Shown here piece after piece: positions 9,268-17,076 of a DNA stretch of 64,000 nucleotides; within the stretch, counting starts at the first letter, position 1, and the number at the start of each line of letters is the position of its first letter. Position numbers and translations under genes: made by a program. Below the pieces are notes generated by a model that saw nothing but the letters and a program-made list of their open reading frames with translations, was not told where the DNA came from and did no database searches. This DNA is from Nocardioides luteus (lineage in GTDB: Bacteria; Actinomycetota; Actinomycetes; Propionibacteriales; Nocardioidaceae), in the NCBI RefSeq assembly GCF_000960475.2, contig NZ_JZDQ02000008.1, forward strand, positions 115,715 through 179,714, given 5' to 3'.

Positions 9268-9651
9268 TCAGCCGTCGAACCCTTCGGCGAGCTCCGCTGG
9301 GGCGGCGGCCAGCCGGGCATCGACCAGCAGGTCGCGTAGGTCGCCCGGGTCGATGACGCTCAGCTCGATGAGGACCGCGGGGTAGTTGTTGAAGTGCTCG
9401 ATGGTGAAGACCCCGTCGATGCCGGCGGCGAGGACGCCTTCCTTCTCGTGCAGGTCGGCGGTGTTGACGGCGAGGATCGGCTGGGCGGGAGGGGTCTGGT
9501 CGCCGAAGCGTCTGATGTCTGCCTTGCTGAAGGGGCGGAGCCAGGCGATGCTCTTGCCGCGTACGGACCAGGTCGGGTGTCCGTGGCGCTCGCCTTCGGT
9601 GGCCTCGGGTAGCTCGGCGATGATCCGGGCGAGGTCTTCGAGCGTTGCCAT
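9268..9651 (-). CDS. MmcQ/YjbR family protein
   Basis: 127 residues. The pattern ELPEATEGERHGHPTWSVRGKSIAWLRPFSK and the later ILAVNTADLHEKE are typical of the MmcQ/YjbR fold, a double-wing DNA-binding-like domain of unclear function. Length is normal and the end is intact although the IS110 element lies immediately beyond it. Transcribed towards the element; the promoter region is shared with the divergently arranged downstream genes. Confidence 0.85.
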   Translation of the reverse strand: MATLEDLARIIAELPEATEGERHGHPTWSVRGKSIAWLRPFSKADIRRFGDQTPPAQPILAVNTADLHEKEGVLAAGIDGVFTIEHFNNYPAVLIELSVIDPGDLRDLLVDARLAAAPAELAEGFDG

Positions 9652-9703
9652 TCCTGGAGCGTAACTCCCGGCGCTGCTCGATCGGACCGGATCGGCCTAG
9701 CAC

Positions 9704-9805
9704 GTGAGTAAGGTCGGTTCGGTGACCTCCATGATCGACTCGGTCGTGCCGCGGATGGTGCGGAACCGGGCCGTGATGGTGAACCTGAAACTCACAGGAG
9801 GCTGA
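9704..9805 (+). CDS. possible small protein upstream of the nitroreductase-like gene
   Basis: A 33-codon open frame begins with GTG 9704 and ends one base before the next ATG; its last codons contain the GGAGG ribosome site of the next gene. It encodes MSKVGSVTSMIDSVVPRM followed by 15 further residues, plausible composition, no known family. It could be a coupled leader peptide or mere open frame in GC-rich DNA. Confidence 0.25.
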   Translation: MSKVGSVTSMIDSVVPRMVRNRAVMVNLKLTGG

Positions 9806-9806
9806 G

Positions 9807-10184
9807 ATGCGTCGCAAGTGGCTGTGGTTGCTGAAGAACACGCTCAACCGGGTGACGATCCGGGCGGCGCGCTCCGGGCACGGCCCGTTCTCGCTCGTGC
9901 GTCACGTCGGGCGGAAGTCGGGGAAGACGTACGAGACGCCGATCATGGTCGCGCGGGTGCCGGAGGGGTTCATCGCGGAGCTGACGTACGGCGAGGATGT
10001 CAACTGGTATCGCAACATCGTCGCCGCCGGTCGCTGTGAGCTGCTGGTCGACGGGCAGTGGCATCAGGTCTCCGCCATCGAGCCCTATCCGTCCGCGGCC
10101 GGCCGGGACGCCTTCGGCTATCCGGCCAAGCTGGTGCTGCAGGTGCTGCAGCGGCATGAGTTCAGGCTGCTGCGTACGGGCTGA
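9807..10184 (+). CDS. deazaflavin (F420)-dependent nitroreductase-family protein
   Basis: 125 residues of the DUF385/DDN split beta-barrel family. The stretch LVRHVGRKSGKTYETPIM is the characteristic G-R-K-S-G/T-K/R core that binds the F420 or flavin phosphate, followed by the usual NWYRNIVAAG segment. Members reduce quinones or nitro compounds with F420H2; the substrate here is unknown. GGAGG lies seven bases before the ATG. It may be coupled to a 33-codon frame that ends just upstream. Confidence 0.88.
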   Translation: MRRKWLWLLKNTLNRVTIRAARSGHGPFSLVRHVGRKSGKTYETPIMVARVPEGFIAELTYGEDVNWYRNIVAAGRCELLVDGQWHQVSAIEPYPSAAGRDAFGYPAKLVLQVLQRHEFRLLRTG

Positions 10185-10200
10185 TCATCGTCCACGTCGG

Positions 10201-10674
10201 TCAGGGTGGATCGATACGAACATCGCCGGGATGCTGAAGGGCCCAGGCGAGCCTGACGCGCTGACTTGGATCCATGTCGAGGTCGAGGACGTTCGCACGT
10301 CGGACCCATTCAACACGGGGGCTTTCCGGGCTGCGGGTCGGTTCGCCGGCCAGGTACGTCGCCCGGTAGACGATGGCGAACTGCTGGCGGACCTCACCGT
10401 TGTCGTATTCGACGCGGTGGAGCGGGTCGGTGAAGACGCCGACGAGGCCGGTGCACTCGATGTGGATGCCGGTCTCTTCCAGCGTCTCGCGGACGACACA
10501 GGTGGTCAGGCTCTCGCCGAACTCCATGGTGCCGCCCGGCATCGACCACTTGCCGTTGTCGCTGCGTTGGATGAGCAGGATCTCGCCGTCGCGCTCCACG
10601 AAGGCGGCGGCCGCTGGCACGAGGCTGTTGACGGGCGGGGCTGACGGGTCGTCGTGCCAGTCGATCCTGGGCAT
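10201..10674 (-). CDS. Nudix hydrolase (paralogue 1)
   Basis: 157 residues. The Nudix box G-x5-E-x7-RETLEETG is complete (from GGTMEFGESL), so metal binding and hydrolysis of a nucleoside diphosphate linked to a moiety X are expected. The N-terminus IDWHDDPSAPPVNSLVPAA is nearly repeated in two neighbouring Nudix genes (ending at 10679 and 13623), showing local duplication. It follows paralogue 2 by 4 bp and is likely in the same transcript. Substrate unknown. Confidence 0.9.
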   Translation of the reverse strand: MPRIDWHDDPSAPPVNSLVPAAAAFVERDGEILLIQRSDNGKWSMPGGTMEFGESLTTCVVRETLEETGIHIECTGLVGVFTDPLHRVEYDNGEVRQQFAIVYRATYLAGEPTRSPESPRVEWVRRANVLDLDMDPSQRVRLAWALQHPGDVRIDPP

Positions 10675-10678
10675 GTGC

Positions 10679-11164
10679 TCAGTCCGCTACCGGGTAGCGC
10701 CCAGCGAGGTAGTCGTCGATCTGTCGGCGCATCGTGGGATGGACGTCGTAGGCGTCGAGTGAGGTCGGGTCGATCCAGCGTACGGCGGACGCCTCCTCGT
10801 TTGCGGCCGGAGCGCCCGAGATCGGCCGGCCGAGATACGTCACCTCGTACTCCTGCCGTACCTCGCCGTCGGAGAGGTACTCGATCAAGTGGTTGGGGTC
10901 GCTGTAGACGCCCAGGAACCCGGTGATCTCGGCCAGGATCCCGGTCTCCTCCTCACACTCGCGCACTGCGCACTGGCTTGGTGTCTCGCCGAGCTCTTGC
11001 TTGCCGCCGGGCAATGCCCACTGCCCGGTGTCGCGGCGCTTCTGCAGGAGGATCTCGCCCGAGCTGTTGACGACTAGGAGGTTCGACGCCGGCACCAGCG
11101 AGTTGGCGGCTGGGGCGTCAGGGTTGTTCCAGTGTTCGATGCGACCGTTCACTCGGCTGTCCAT
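10679..11164 (-). CDS. Nudix hydrolase (paralogue 2)
   Basis: 161 residues with an intact Nudix box (GGKQELGETP through RECEEETG). It shares the IEHWNNPDAPAANSLVPAS N-terminal signature with the other two local Nudix proteins. Its start overlaps the end of the XRE-type regulator gene by 16 bp, so translation is probably coupled, and paralogue 1 follows after 4 bp: a regulator-Nudix-Nudix operon. A role in degrading a nucleotide signal or damaged nucleotide linked to that regulator is inferred. Confidence 0.9.
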   Translation of the reverse strand: MDSRVNGRIEHWNNPDAPAANSLVPASNLLVVNSSGEILLQKRRDTGQWALPGGKQELGETPSQCAVRECEEETGILAEITGFLGVYSDPNHLIEYLSDGEVRQEYEVTYLGRPISGAPAANEEASAVRWIDPTSLDAYDVHPTMRRQIDDYLAGRYPVAD

Positions 11165-11904
11165 GACCTTGCGCTGCCCCAGACAGCGTCGAAGCTCTCG
11201 GTGTACTTCCGGAACATGGAGTCCTCACCGGTGTCTCGGACATGTAGCAGCGGATTGGCGGAGGCAGGGCTGCCCCATAGGTGAGTGTTGATCATCGCTT
11301 GCGAGTCGTAGCGGAAGATCGAGGCGTACAACGCGGTGTCGTGCAGCCGAATCTCACACCCGGGTACACCGACGAGGCCGCTGAAGTAGGTCAGCGACGC
11401 CTGGACTTTGGCACCGAGCGTGCTGCCGATGCCTTCCTCCTTGCCCCGGAGGGCTACTGCGTCGCCTGATGGGTCTCCGCAGCACAGACGCACTCGAGCG
11501 CCGGCCTCGGCTCGCTCTGCCAGCATCGCTGGGAAGCGCGGGTTGGTCTGGTTGAGAAACGTTCCCGCGAACACGAGAATGTCGACCTGACTCTGTGCCT
11601 CCTTGAGGAGGGACATCCACTTCCACTGGGGGACGCTGGCCCGGTTGGGATAGATACCGACGATCTCTGAGTGGGCGCTGGCGGCCGCGACGTCGTGTCG
11701 CGTGTCATCTGGCCACAACTGGTCTATCGAGAGCTCGAGCGCTTCAGCTGCCAGGCGCTGGTTACGACGATGAGGTCGCCGGTCCTTCGTGATCCAGCGC
11801 TCCACGGTCTTCTCGTCGAGCTCGATCCTCTGAGCCAGGTCGGCGGACGACCACCCCCGGTGGGCCAACGCGTTCCGCAGGGAATCGTTCACGCCGCTCA
11901 GCAT
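11149..11904 (-). CDS. XRE-type regulator with PLD-like C-terminal domain
   Basis: 251 residues from the ATG at 11904 (MLSGVNDSLRNALAHRGWSS); the frame is open 40 codons further upstream but without coding features. Residues 5-60 form a Cro/CI-type helix-turn-helix (SADLAQRIELDEKTVERWI). The C-terminal two-thirds resembles the phospholipase-D-like fold found in similar actinobacterial regulators (DILVFAGTFLNQTNPRFP, then ARVRLCCGDPSGD and INTHLWG). The complete HxK catalytic pair is not evident, so it may be a ligand sensor. Overlap with the Nudix gene downstream suggests joint function. Confidence 0.75.
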   Translation of the reverse strand: MLSGVNDSLRNALAHRGWSSADLAQRIELDEKTVERWITKDRRPHRRNQRLAAEALELSIDQLWPDDTRHDVAAASAHSEIVGIYPNRASVPQWKWMSLLKEAQSQVDILVFAGTFLNQTNPRFPAMLAERAEAGARVRLCCGDPSGDAVALRGKEEGIGSTLGAKVQASLTYFSGLVGVPGCEIRLHDTALYASIFRYDSQAMINTHLWGSPASANPLLHVRDTGEDSMFRKYTESFDAVWGSARSWTAE

Positions 11905-12204
11905 AGGGACCTTTCGGGGGCGTTTGGCTGTACGTAGGAGGCGTTTCATTCGCTGTACGACGTTCTCGAACCCCGATGCGGAGAGGGTGCTGCCCACAAC
12001 TTCGCGGTCGGTCGAGCGTCGCATTCCATCTGCGAGGGGGAGTGCACTTCTTGTGTCGCAAACGTCTCAATAGGTCTCCAGCGGGCGGTGCAAACGTCCC
12101 TGGGGCCGCGGCGAGGGTGGTTCAAGTCCCCGGCGCGCCGGGCCGCACACGGCGTCGGAGCGCTGGGGACCTCCAGACCGACTCCGCTCCTGACAAGGAC
12201 CCCG

Positions 12205-12942
12205 ATGAGCACGTACGCGCCCGCAAGTGCCACCCGCCCCGGTCGACCTCGGGTGATCCCGCGCGCGGCAAGCGCGGCGACTCCTCGCGACGAGATCCTT
12301 CACGCTGCGGCGGAGCTCTTCGTCAATCGCGGGTTCGCGGCGACGTCGACGCGGGACATCGCGGAGAAGGTGGGGATCCGGCAGGCGTCGCTCTACTACC
12401 ACTTCGCGGGCAAGCCCGGGATCCTTGCCGAACTCCTCGAGCTGTCGGTGCGGCCCAGTCTCGAGAAGGTCGAGAGGATCGAGCGGGAGTGTCCGGCCGA
12501 GGTGCCGGAGGCGGCGCTCTACCTGCTGGCGCTGATCGACGCCGACACCCTCGCGACGGTGCCGCACAACATCGGCCGGCTCTACCGGATGCCGGATGTC
12601 AGGAGCAGCGAGGTCTTCGGGGAGTTCGAGCCGGCGCTGCAGGAGCTGACTGCTGCGTACGGTCGGCTGGGTGCTCAGGTGGTCAGTGGCCCTGTGGCCG
12701 CCACGGTCACCACGGACCAGTTGGGTGGGCTGCTGATCCAGGCGGTCGAGGTGGTGATCCGGATCCGCTCGCGCGGCGCCACGGTCACGCCCGCGCAGGC
12801 GCGAGCGATCGCGGCGACGTGTCTTCGGATCTGCGGCGTGCCCGAGGTGAGGATCGCCCGCGCATCGGTCACGGCCGACGAGCATCTATACCCCGGAACG
12901 ATGATCCGCACGATCGGCGACCAGGCGCATACTTCGAAGTAG
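12205..12942 (+). CDS. TetR/AcrR family regulator
   Basis: 245 residues from ATG 12205, chosen because AAGGA lies six bases upstream and MSTYAPASATRPGRP leads directly to the DNA-binding domain. The TetR helix-turn-helix is clear: EILHAAAELFVNRGFAATSTRDIAEKVGI with RQASLYYHFAGK. The C-terminal ligand domain is not assignable. It diverges from the XRE-type regulator across about 300 bp (11905-12204) in which I see no other gene. The target is unknown; the secreted-protein gene follows 65 bp downstream. Confidence 0.88.
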   Translation: MSTYAPASATRPGRPRVIPRAASAATPRDEILHAAAELFVNRGFAATSTRDIAEKVGIRQASLYYHFAGKPGILAELLELSVRPSLEKVERIERECPAEVPEAALYLLALIDADTLATVPHNIGRLYRMPDVRSSEVFGEFEPALQELTAAYGRLGAQVVSGPVAATVTTDQLGGLLIQAVEVVIRIRSRGATVTPAQARAIAATCLRICGVPEVRIARASVTADEHLYPGTMIRTIGDQAHTSK

Positions 12943-13007
12943 CTGTCCGGTCGATCTCGGCGCCCAGAGTCTTCGGCCGCAGCTCTCCAGGAGGCGGAGG
13001 TGGCGCC

Positions 13008-13589
13008 ATGCGCCGGATTCTCATCGCTTTGACTCTCTGCGTCGGCCTGCTGGTCGCCGGCAGTCCGCCCGCCTCGGCGGTCCCGACCGACCTGGACTCG
13101 TGCCCGACGGACCGGCCGACGTTGTACGACGTGACCATCGGCAACACGAACGTGGCGGACATCGCCAGCGACGGCCACGTCTGGGCCCTCGACACGTACC
13201 TCCAGCACGTCCAGGTGTGGAGGATCGGTCAGAAGCACTACTGCTTCCGCATCGAGTACGACGGCACCTGGACCAGCTTCGCCGGCGTCAGCCCGGGCGG
13301 CACCGGCACGATCAGCGAGGGCGTCACCGGCACCTTCTACGGCATGCGGATCCTCCGGCTGACCGGCGAGTTCAACCCGCGGCATCCGCTCAGCGGCCAC
13401 GTCGCAGACTTCGACTGGCAGTGCCAGGCGGACGGCACCTGCACCGGGCCGCGGCCATCGCCCGGGATGTACTTCTCGCCCATCACCAGCGTCAACAACA
13501 CGTGGTACGAGTTCCACGCCACCAGCGCAGAAGCCAACGGCACCTGGCACGACACGACGTACGGCTATTCGGGCGACATCACCGACTGA
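13008..13589 (+). CDS. secreted protein of unknown function
   Basis: 193 residues from ATG 13008, with GGAGG nearby upstream. A classical signal peptide (MRRILIALTLCVGLLVAGSPPASA) ends in an AxA cleavage site near residue 24. The mature part holds four or more cysteines, many glycine/threonine turns and aromatic residues, suggesting a small beta-rich extracellular domain. No known family is recognised. It follows the TetR gene and converges on the third Nudix gene. Confidence 0.75.
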   Translation: MRRILIALTLCVGLLVAGSPPASAVPTDLDSCPTDRPTLYDVTIGNTNVADIASDGHVWALDTYLQHVQVWRIGQKHYCFRIEYDGTWTSFAGVSPGGTGTISEGVTGTFYGMRILRLTGEFNPRHPLSGHVADFDWQCQADGTCTGPRPSPGMYFSPITSVNNTWYEFHATSAEANGTWHDTTYGYSGDITD

Positions 13590-13597
13590 CGTCTCCT

Positions 13598-13616
13598 GGG
13601 ACGCGGCCGCCCGTCC
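13598..13616. terminator. short hairpin between convergent genes
   Basis: GGACG (13599-13603) pairs with CGTCC (13612-13616) in the 33 bp separating the secreted-protein gene from the convergent Nudix gene. It is short and has no T-run, so termination is only suggested by position. Confidence 0.3.
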
Positions 13617-13622
13617 GTCGGG

Positions 13623-14114
13623 TCAGGGGTTGGGGTCGAGGTGGGGGAAGCTGCGGTTGAGGGCCCAGTCGAGGCGTACGCGCTGGCTGCGGTCCATCTG
13701 GAGGCTGGGGACCATCTCGGGATAGAGCCACTCGGCGTGGGTGTTCTCGGCCGAGGGAGTGGGCTCGCCGGCGAGGTAGCGGCCGGAGTAGACGATGCTG
13801 CACTCCTGGCGTACCTCGCCGTTGGTGGTGTTCTCGATGCGGTGGCGCGGGTCGGTCCAGATCCCGACCAGGCCGGTCACCTCGATGGTGACGCCGGTCT
13901 CCTCGAACGTCTCGCGGACCGCGGCGGCGGTGAGGGACTCGCCGGGCTCCATCGCGCCGCCGGGCATCGTCCAGTTGCCGGTGTCGTTGCGGCGGATCAG
14001 CAGTATCCTGCCCGGGTCGTCGCGCACGAAGGCGGCGGCGCTGGGGCGGATGCTGTTCACCTCGGGGGCCGCGGGATCGTTGTGCCAGTCGACTCGGCGG
14101 CCCGTGCTGCTCAC
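13623..14114 (-). CDS. Nudix hydrolase (paralogue 3)
   Basis: 163 residues from the GTG at 14114, chosen because VDWHNDPAAPEVNSIRPSA aligns with the starts of the two Nudix genes at 10-11 kb; the frame is open to a GTG at 14231 and no start has a strong ribosome site. The Nudix box is complete (GGAMEPGESL through RETFEETG). Downstream residues such as DPRHRIENTTNGEVRQE also match paralogue 1. Substrate unknown. It diverges from the PARG-like gene. Confidence 0.87.
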   Translation of the reverse strand: MSSTGRRVDWHNDPAAPEVNSIRPSAAAFVRDDPGRILLIRRNDTGNWTMPGGAMEPGESLTAAAVRETFEETGVTIEVTGLVGIWTDPRHRIENTTNGEVRQECSIVYSGRYLAGEPTPSAENTHAEWLYPEMVPSLQMDRSQRVRLDWALNRSFPHLDPNP

Positions 14115-14303
14115 CTCAGGGGAGCGAGGACGTGGCGGTTGTGCAGACGCGTCGATGGTTGGCCGAGATCCCACGTCCGGGAGCATAGCCGAATTCGCCG
14201 AGGTCAGGCGTGTAGCAGCAGGGATGGGCACTTTCGACCACGAAGCGTGCGATCGAGGAAACTTGGTTGCAGTGGAAACCTCGAGGATCGGACGATTCGT
14301 ACC

Positions 14304-14366
14304 GTGAAGAAGATCGAAGGAGCCGTCGCAGGGGCGACGGTGGTCACCACGAGGGTGACCGGATGA
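14304..14366 (+). promoter_or_regulatory. leader with two hairpins over the start of the PARG-like gene
   Basis: Hairpin 1: CCGTCG (14323-14328) with CGACGG (14335-14340). Hairpin 2: GGTCACC (14342-14348) with GGTGACC (14354-14360), ending three bases before ATG 14363 and holding the GAGGG ribosome site in its loop and arm. A 20-codon frame (GTG 14304 to TGA 14366) runs through both and overlaps the ATG as ATGA. The geometry fits translational control by sequestration and coupling, which is an inference. Confidence 0.4.
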
Positions 14367-15178
14367 GCGCGCGGCTGCGCGCGCTCGCGCGGGAGAACGA
14401 GCATCTCATCGAGGCCGGGTACTACCGGCGTACGGACGGCACGAAGGTGGTCATCGGCGATGCGGTCCGGGCGGCGCGGGAGGGAACCCGGTTGTACGGA
14501 CCGGAGCCGGTCGAGGTGCCTGCCACCGAGCCGGTGGCGACACGGTTCGCGGTCACCGGCGGCAGCAGCCTGTGGGAGGCGCGGCGGCTGCCGGGCCGGG
14601 TGGCGGTGCTGAACTTCGCCTCCGCGCGGAACCCCGGAGGCGGGTACGTCAACGGAGCCCAGGCGCAGGAGGAGGCGTTGTGCCGGGCCTCGGCGCTCTA
14701 CACCTGCCTGCTGGAGGCGCCCGCCTACTACGTGCATCACCGCGCCATGCGCGACCCGTTCTACAGCGACCGCGTCATCCACTCGCCGGGCGTGCCCGTC
14801 TTCCGCGACGACCGCGGCCACCTGCTCGACGAGCCGTTCGAGGTCGGCTTCCTGACCTCGCCGGCGCCGAACGCGGGCGTCATCCGCAGGAAGGTCCCCG
14901 AGCGTGAGGGCGAGATCCCGGCCGTGCTCGCCGGCCGTGCGGCCCGGGTCCTGGAGACCGCGGCGGCCACTGGGTATCGCAGCCTCGTCCTCGGCGCCTG
15001 GGGCTGCGGGGTGTTCCAGAACGACCCCGCGATGGTCGCCGGATCGTTCCGGGACCTGCTCGGTCCGGGCGGCCGGTTCGAGGGGGTCTTCGAGCACGTG
15101 GTGTTCGGGATCCTCGACCGTACGCCGGGAGCGGTCCTCCGGCAGGCCTTCGAGGACGCCTTCGCGGACCTGAGATAG
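14363..15178 (+). CDS. PARG-like protein, TIGR02452 family
   Basis: 271 residues from ATG 14363. The macro-like fold carries the bacterial PARG signature: FASARNPGGGYVNGAQAQEE, i.e. the diphosphate-binding GGG and the catalytic QEE triplet. The family removes or binds poly- or mono-ADP-ribose, although many members are untested. Later VLGAWGCGVFQNDP is also typical. Its leader has two hairpins that overlap the ribosome site. Together with three Nudix hydrolases nearby and a macro-domain protein at the right end, it suggests active ADP-ribose turnover. Confidence 0.88.
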   Translation: MSARLRALARENEHLIEAGYYRRTDGTKVVIGDAVRAAREGTRLYGPEPVEVPATEPVATRFAVTGGSSLWEARRLPGRVAVLNFASARNPGGGYVNGAQAQEEALCRASALYTCLLEAPAYYVHHRAMRDPFYSDRVIHSPGVPVFRDDRGHLLDEPFEVGFLTSPAPNAGVIRRKVPEREGEIPAVLAGRAARVLETAAATGYRSLVLGAWGCGVFQNDPAMVAGSFRDLLGPGGRFEGVFEHVVFGILDRTPGAVLRQAFEDAFADLR

Positions 15179-15185
15179 CGCAGCG

Positions 15186-16973
15186 CTACGTCCCGGTCGG
15201 CAGCGACTCGACGTACTCCTCGCTCGGCCCGAAGTCCGGGTCCGGATGCACCTCGACGTGGGTCGCCGGCCCGGTGAGGTCGAGGACGGCGACCCGGTTC
15301 GCGCCGGCGCGCCACAGGGGAGCGGGGGCGTAGAGGCGTCGCTGGGGGCCGCACGCCCACAGCCTGCCGAGCAGGGTGCCGTTGAGCCAGACGTACCGGT
15401 CGCCGTCGCCGGGGACCGCGAGCCAGCCGTCGGCGGGCGCTTCGACGTCGATGACGGCGTCAGCGAGCCCGTCGAGCCCGTCGAGCCCGTCGAGCCCGTC
15501 GAGGTCGTCCCAGCGGTCGAGGGGAGCGAGGTGGTGGTCCCAGCCGTGCACGAGGCGCCGGTCCACCTGGACGCCGCCGAGGATGCCCTTGTGCTCGCCG
15601 AGCAGCGGGCCGTAGTTGACCCGGCCCAGCGCCTCCACGACCAGGGTCAGCTCGGCGACCCTGCCCAGACCCGGAAGCGTCAACACCGCGGGCTCGGCGT
15701 CGTCGCGCTCGAGCGTGCCGATCCGATCCTCGTCGAGGAAGACGTACGCCCGGTCGTGCAGCCCCCGCACGGTGAGATGGACGTCGTGGCCGGGGAGCGT
15801 GACCGAGGACCGGTACGTCACCAGGCCGGCGTCGACGCCGAGCTCCTCGAGGCTCAGCGGCCGCGCCGCGCGGACCGCCGGCCCGCGGGTCGCCAGCGAC
15901 ACCAGGTCGTCGCCGGGTGACACCGGCGCCGAGGAGAACGCGTGTCGCGGCGCGGTGGGCGGCAGCGCCGGCAGCTCGTCGACCGTCCGTCCGGACGCGG
16001 GCGCCAGGATCTCGCGGTAGAGCCGGAACTTCTCCGAGACCCGGCCGTCCTCGCCGACCGGGGCGTCGGAGTCGTAGCTGGTGACGGTGGGCTGGATGCG
16101 GCGGCCGTCGTGGTTGGCGCCGGCCCAGAGCCCGAAGTTGGTGCCGCCGTGGGCCATGTAGACGCTGACCGAGCCACCGAGGTCGATGATCTCCCGCAGC
16201 GTCCCGGCGGCGCTCTCGGGGGAGCGGACGTGGTGGTGCTCGCCCCAGTGGTCGAACCAGCCGTTCCAGAGCTCCGCGCACAGGAACGGCTCGCCGGGCC
16301 GTCGCGCGCTCAGCTTCGCCGCGGCCTCCTTGGCGCGGCTGCCGAAGGTCGCCGCGGCGAGCGTGCCGTCGACCATGCCGGCGTCGAGCATGACGTCGGT
16401 CGGACCGTCGGCGGTGTAGAGCAGCTCGGTGACGCCACGGTCGAGGAGCGCCTGCCGCAGCCAGGCGAGGTGGGCGGCGTCGTCGCCGTAGGAGCCGTAC
16501 TCGTTCTCCAGCTGGACCGCCACGACCGGCCCGCCGTGGCCGGCCTGGAGCGGGACGTGTCGGGGGAGCAGGACGTCGAGCCAGCGAGCGACCGCGTCCT
16601 GGTAGACCGGTTCGCTGCTGCGCGGTGCCCGGGTGCGCGCGGTCAGCCACGACGGCAGCCCGCCGTTGGTCCACTCGGCGCAGATGTAAGGGCCGGGGCG
16701 GAGGATCACGTCGAGCCCGAGGTCGCCGGCGATCGTGACGAAGCGGGCCAGGTCGCGAGGTCCGGTGAAGTCGGGGGAGCCCTCGTCCGGCTCGTGGAAG
16801 TTCCAGGCGACGTAGGTGTCGACGGTGTTGAACCCGGTGGCGGCGACCCGGCGCAGCCGGTCCTCCCACAGGTCCGGGTGGATGCGGAAGTAGTGGATCG
16901 ACCCGGACAGGATCCGGTGCTGGACGCCGTGCTTCAGGAACTCGCCGTCCTGCCAGGCCAAGGTGGGGGTCAC
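15186..16973 (-). CDS. GH35 beta-galactosidase, cytoplasmic
   Basis: 595 residues from GTG 16973, the start that leads directly into the GH35 catalytic domain (LSGSIHYFRIHPDLWEDRL). GH35 hallmarks are visible: NTVDTYVAWNFHEP, LRPGPYICAEWTNGGLPSWL and QLENEYGS with the acid/base glutamate, then FLCAELWNGWFDHWG with the nucleophile. C-terminal beta-domains follow. There is no signal peptide, so it should act inside the cell, probably on Gal-beta-1,3-GalNAc or a related disaccharide, given the divergent GH101 gene. An in-frame nine-base repeat produces a DGL tract late in the protein. Confidence 0.9.
   Translation of the reverse strand: MTPTLAWQDGEFLKHGVQHRILSGSIHYFRIHPDLWEDRLRRVAATGFNTVDTYVAWNFHEPDEGSPDFTGPRDLARFVTIAGDLGLDVILRPGPYICAEWTNGGLPSWLTARTRAPRSSEPVYQDAVARWLDVLLPRHVPLQAGHGGPVVAVQLENEYGSYGDDAAHLAWLRQALLDRGVTELLYTADGPTDVMLDAGMVDGTLAAATFGSRAKEAAAKLSARRPGEPFLCAELWNGWFDHWGEHHHVRSPESAAGTLREIIDLGGSVSVYMAHGGTNFGLWAGANHDGRRIQPTVTSYDSDAPVGEDGRVSEKFRLYREILAPASGRTVDELPALPPTAPRHAFSSAPVSPGDDLVSLATRGPAVRAARPLSLEELGVDAGLVTYRSSVTLPGHDVHLTVRGLHDRAYVFLDEDRIGTLERDDAEPAVLTLPGLGRVAELTLVVEALGRVNYGPLLGEHKGILGGVQVDRRLVHGWDHHLAPLDRWDDLDGLDGLDGLDGLADAVIDVEAPADGWLAVPGDGDRYVWLNGTLLGRLWACGPQRRLYAPAPLWRAGANRVAVLDLTGPATHVEVHPDPDFGPSEEYVESLPTGT
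15465..15500. repeat. nine-base tandem repeat inside the GH35 gene
   Basis: Four perfect copies of GAGCCCGTC and a degenerate fifth copy (15501-15509). On the coding strand they encode repeated Asp-Gly-Leu, between beta-domains of the GH35 protein. Because the unit is a multiple of three, copy-number slippage would change linker length without breaking the frame. Confidence 0.85.
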
Positions 16974-16993
16974 CCGCCCGAGGCTATGACAAC

Positions 16994-17025
16994 TTTTGCT
17001 CATAACGTAGCCATTCCGCGCAAAA
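16994..17025. promoter_or_regulatory. inverted repeat in the GH35/GH101 divergent promoter
   Basis: TTTTGC (16994-16999) and GCAAAA (17020-17025), part of longer imperfect arms, lie in the 103 bp between the divergent GH35 and GH101 starts. A two-way operator for the nearby DeoR-family regulator is plausible by position; no consensus is available to confirm it. Confidence 0.4.
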
Positions 17026-17076
17026 CTCTGCATGATGGACGGAACCTCAGGCCCACCCCCACCCTCGGGAGTCACG

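Noticed and set aside
12119..12135. GGTTCAAGTCC, similar to a tRNA T-loop
   Set aside because: The flanking bases do not form a T-stem and no acceptor, D or anticodon arm can be folded around it.
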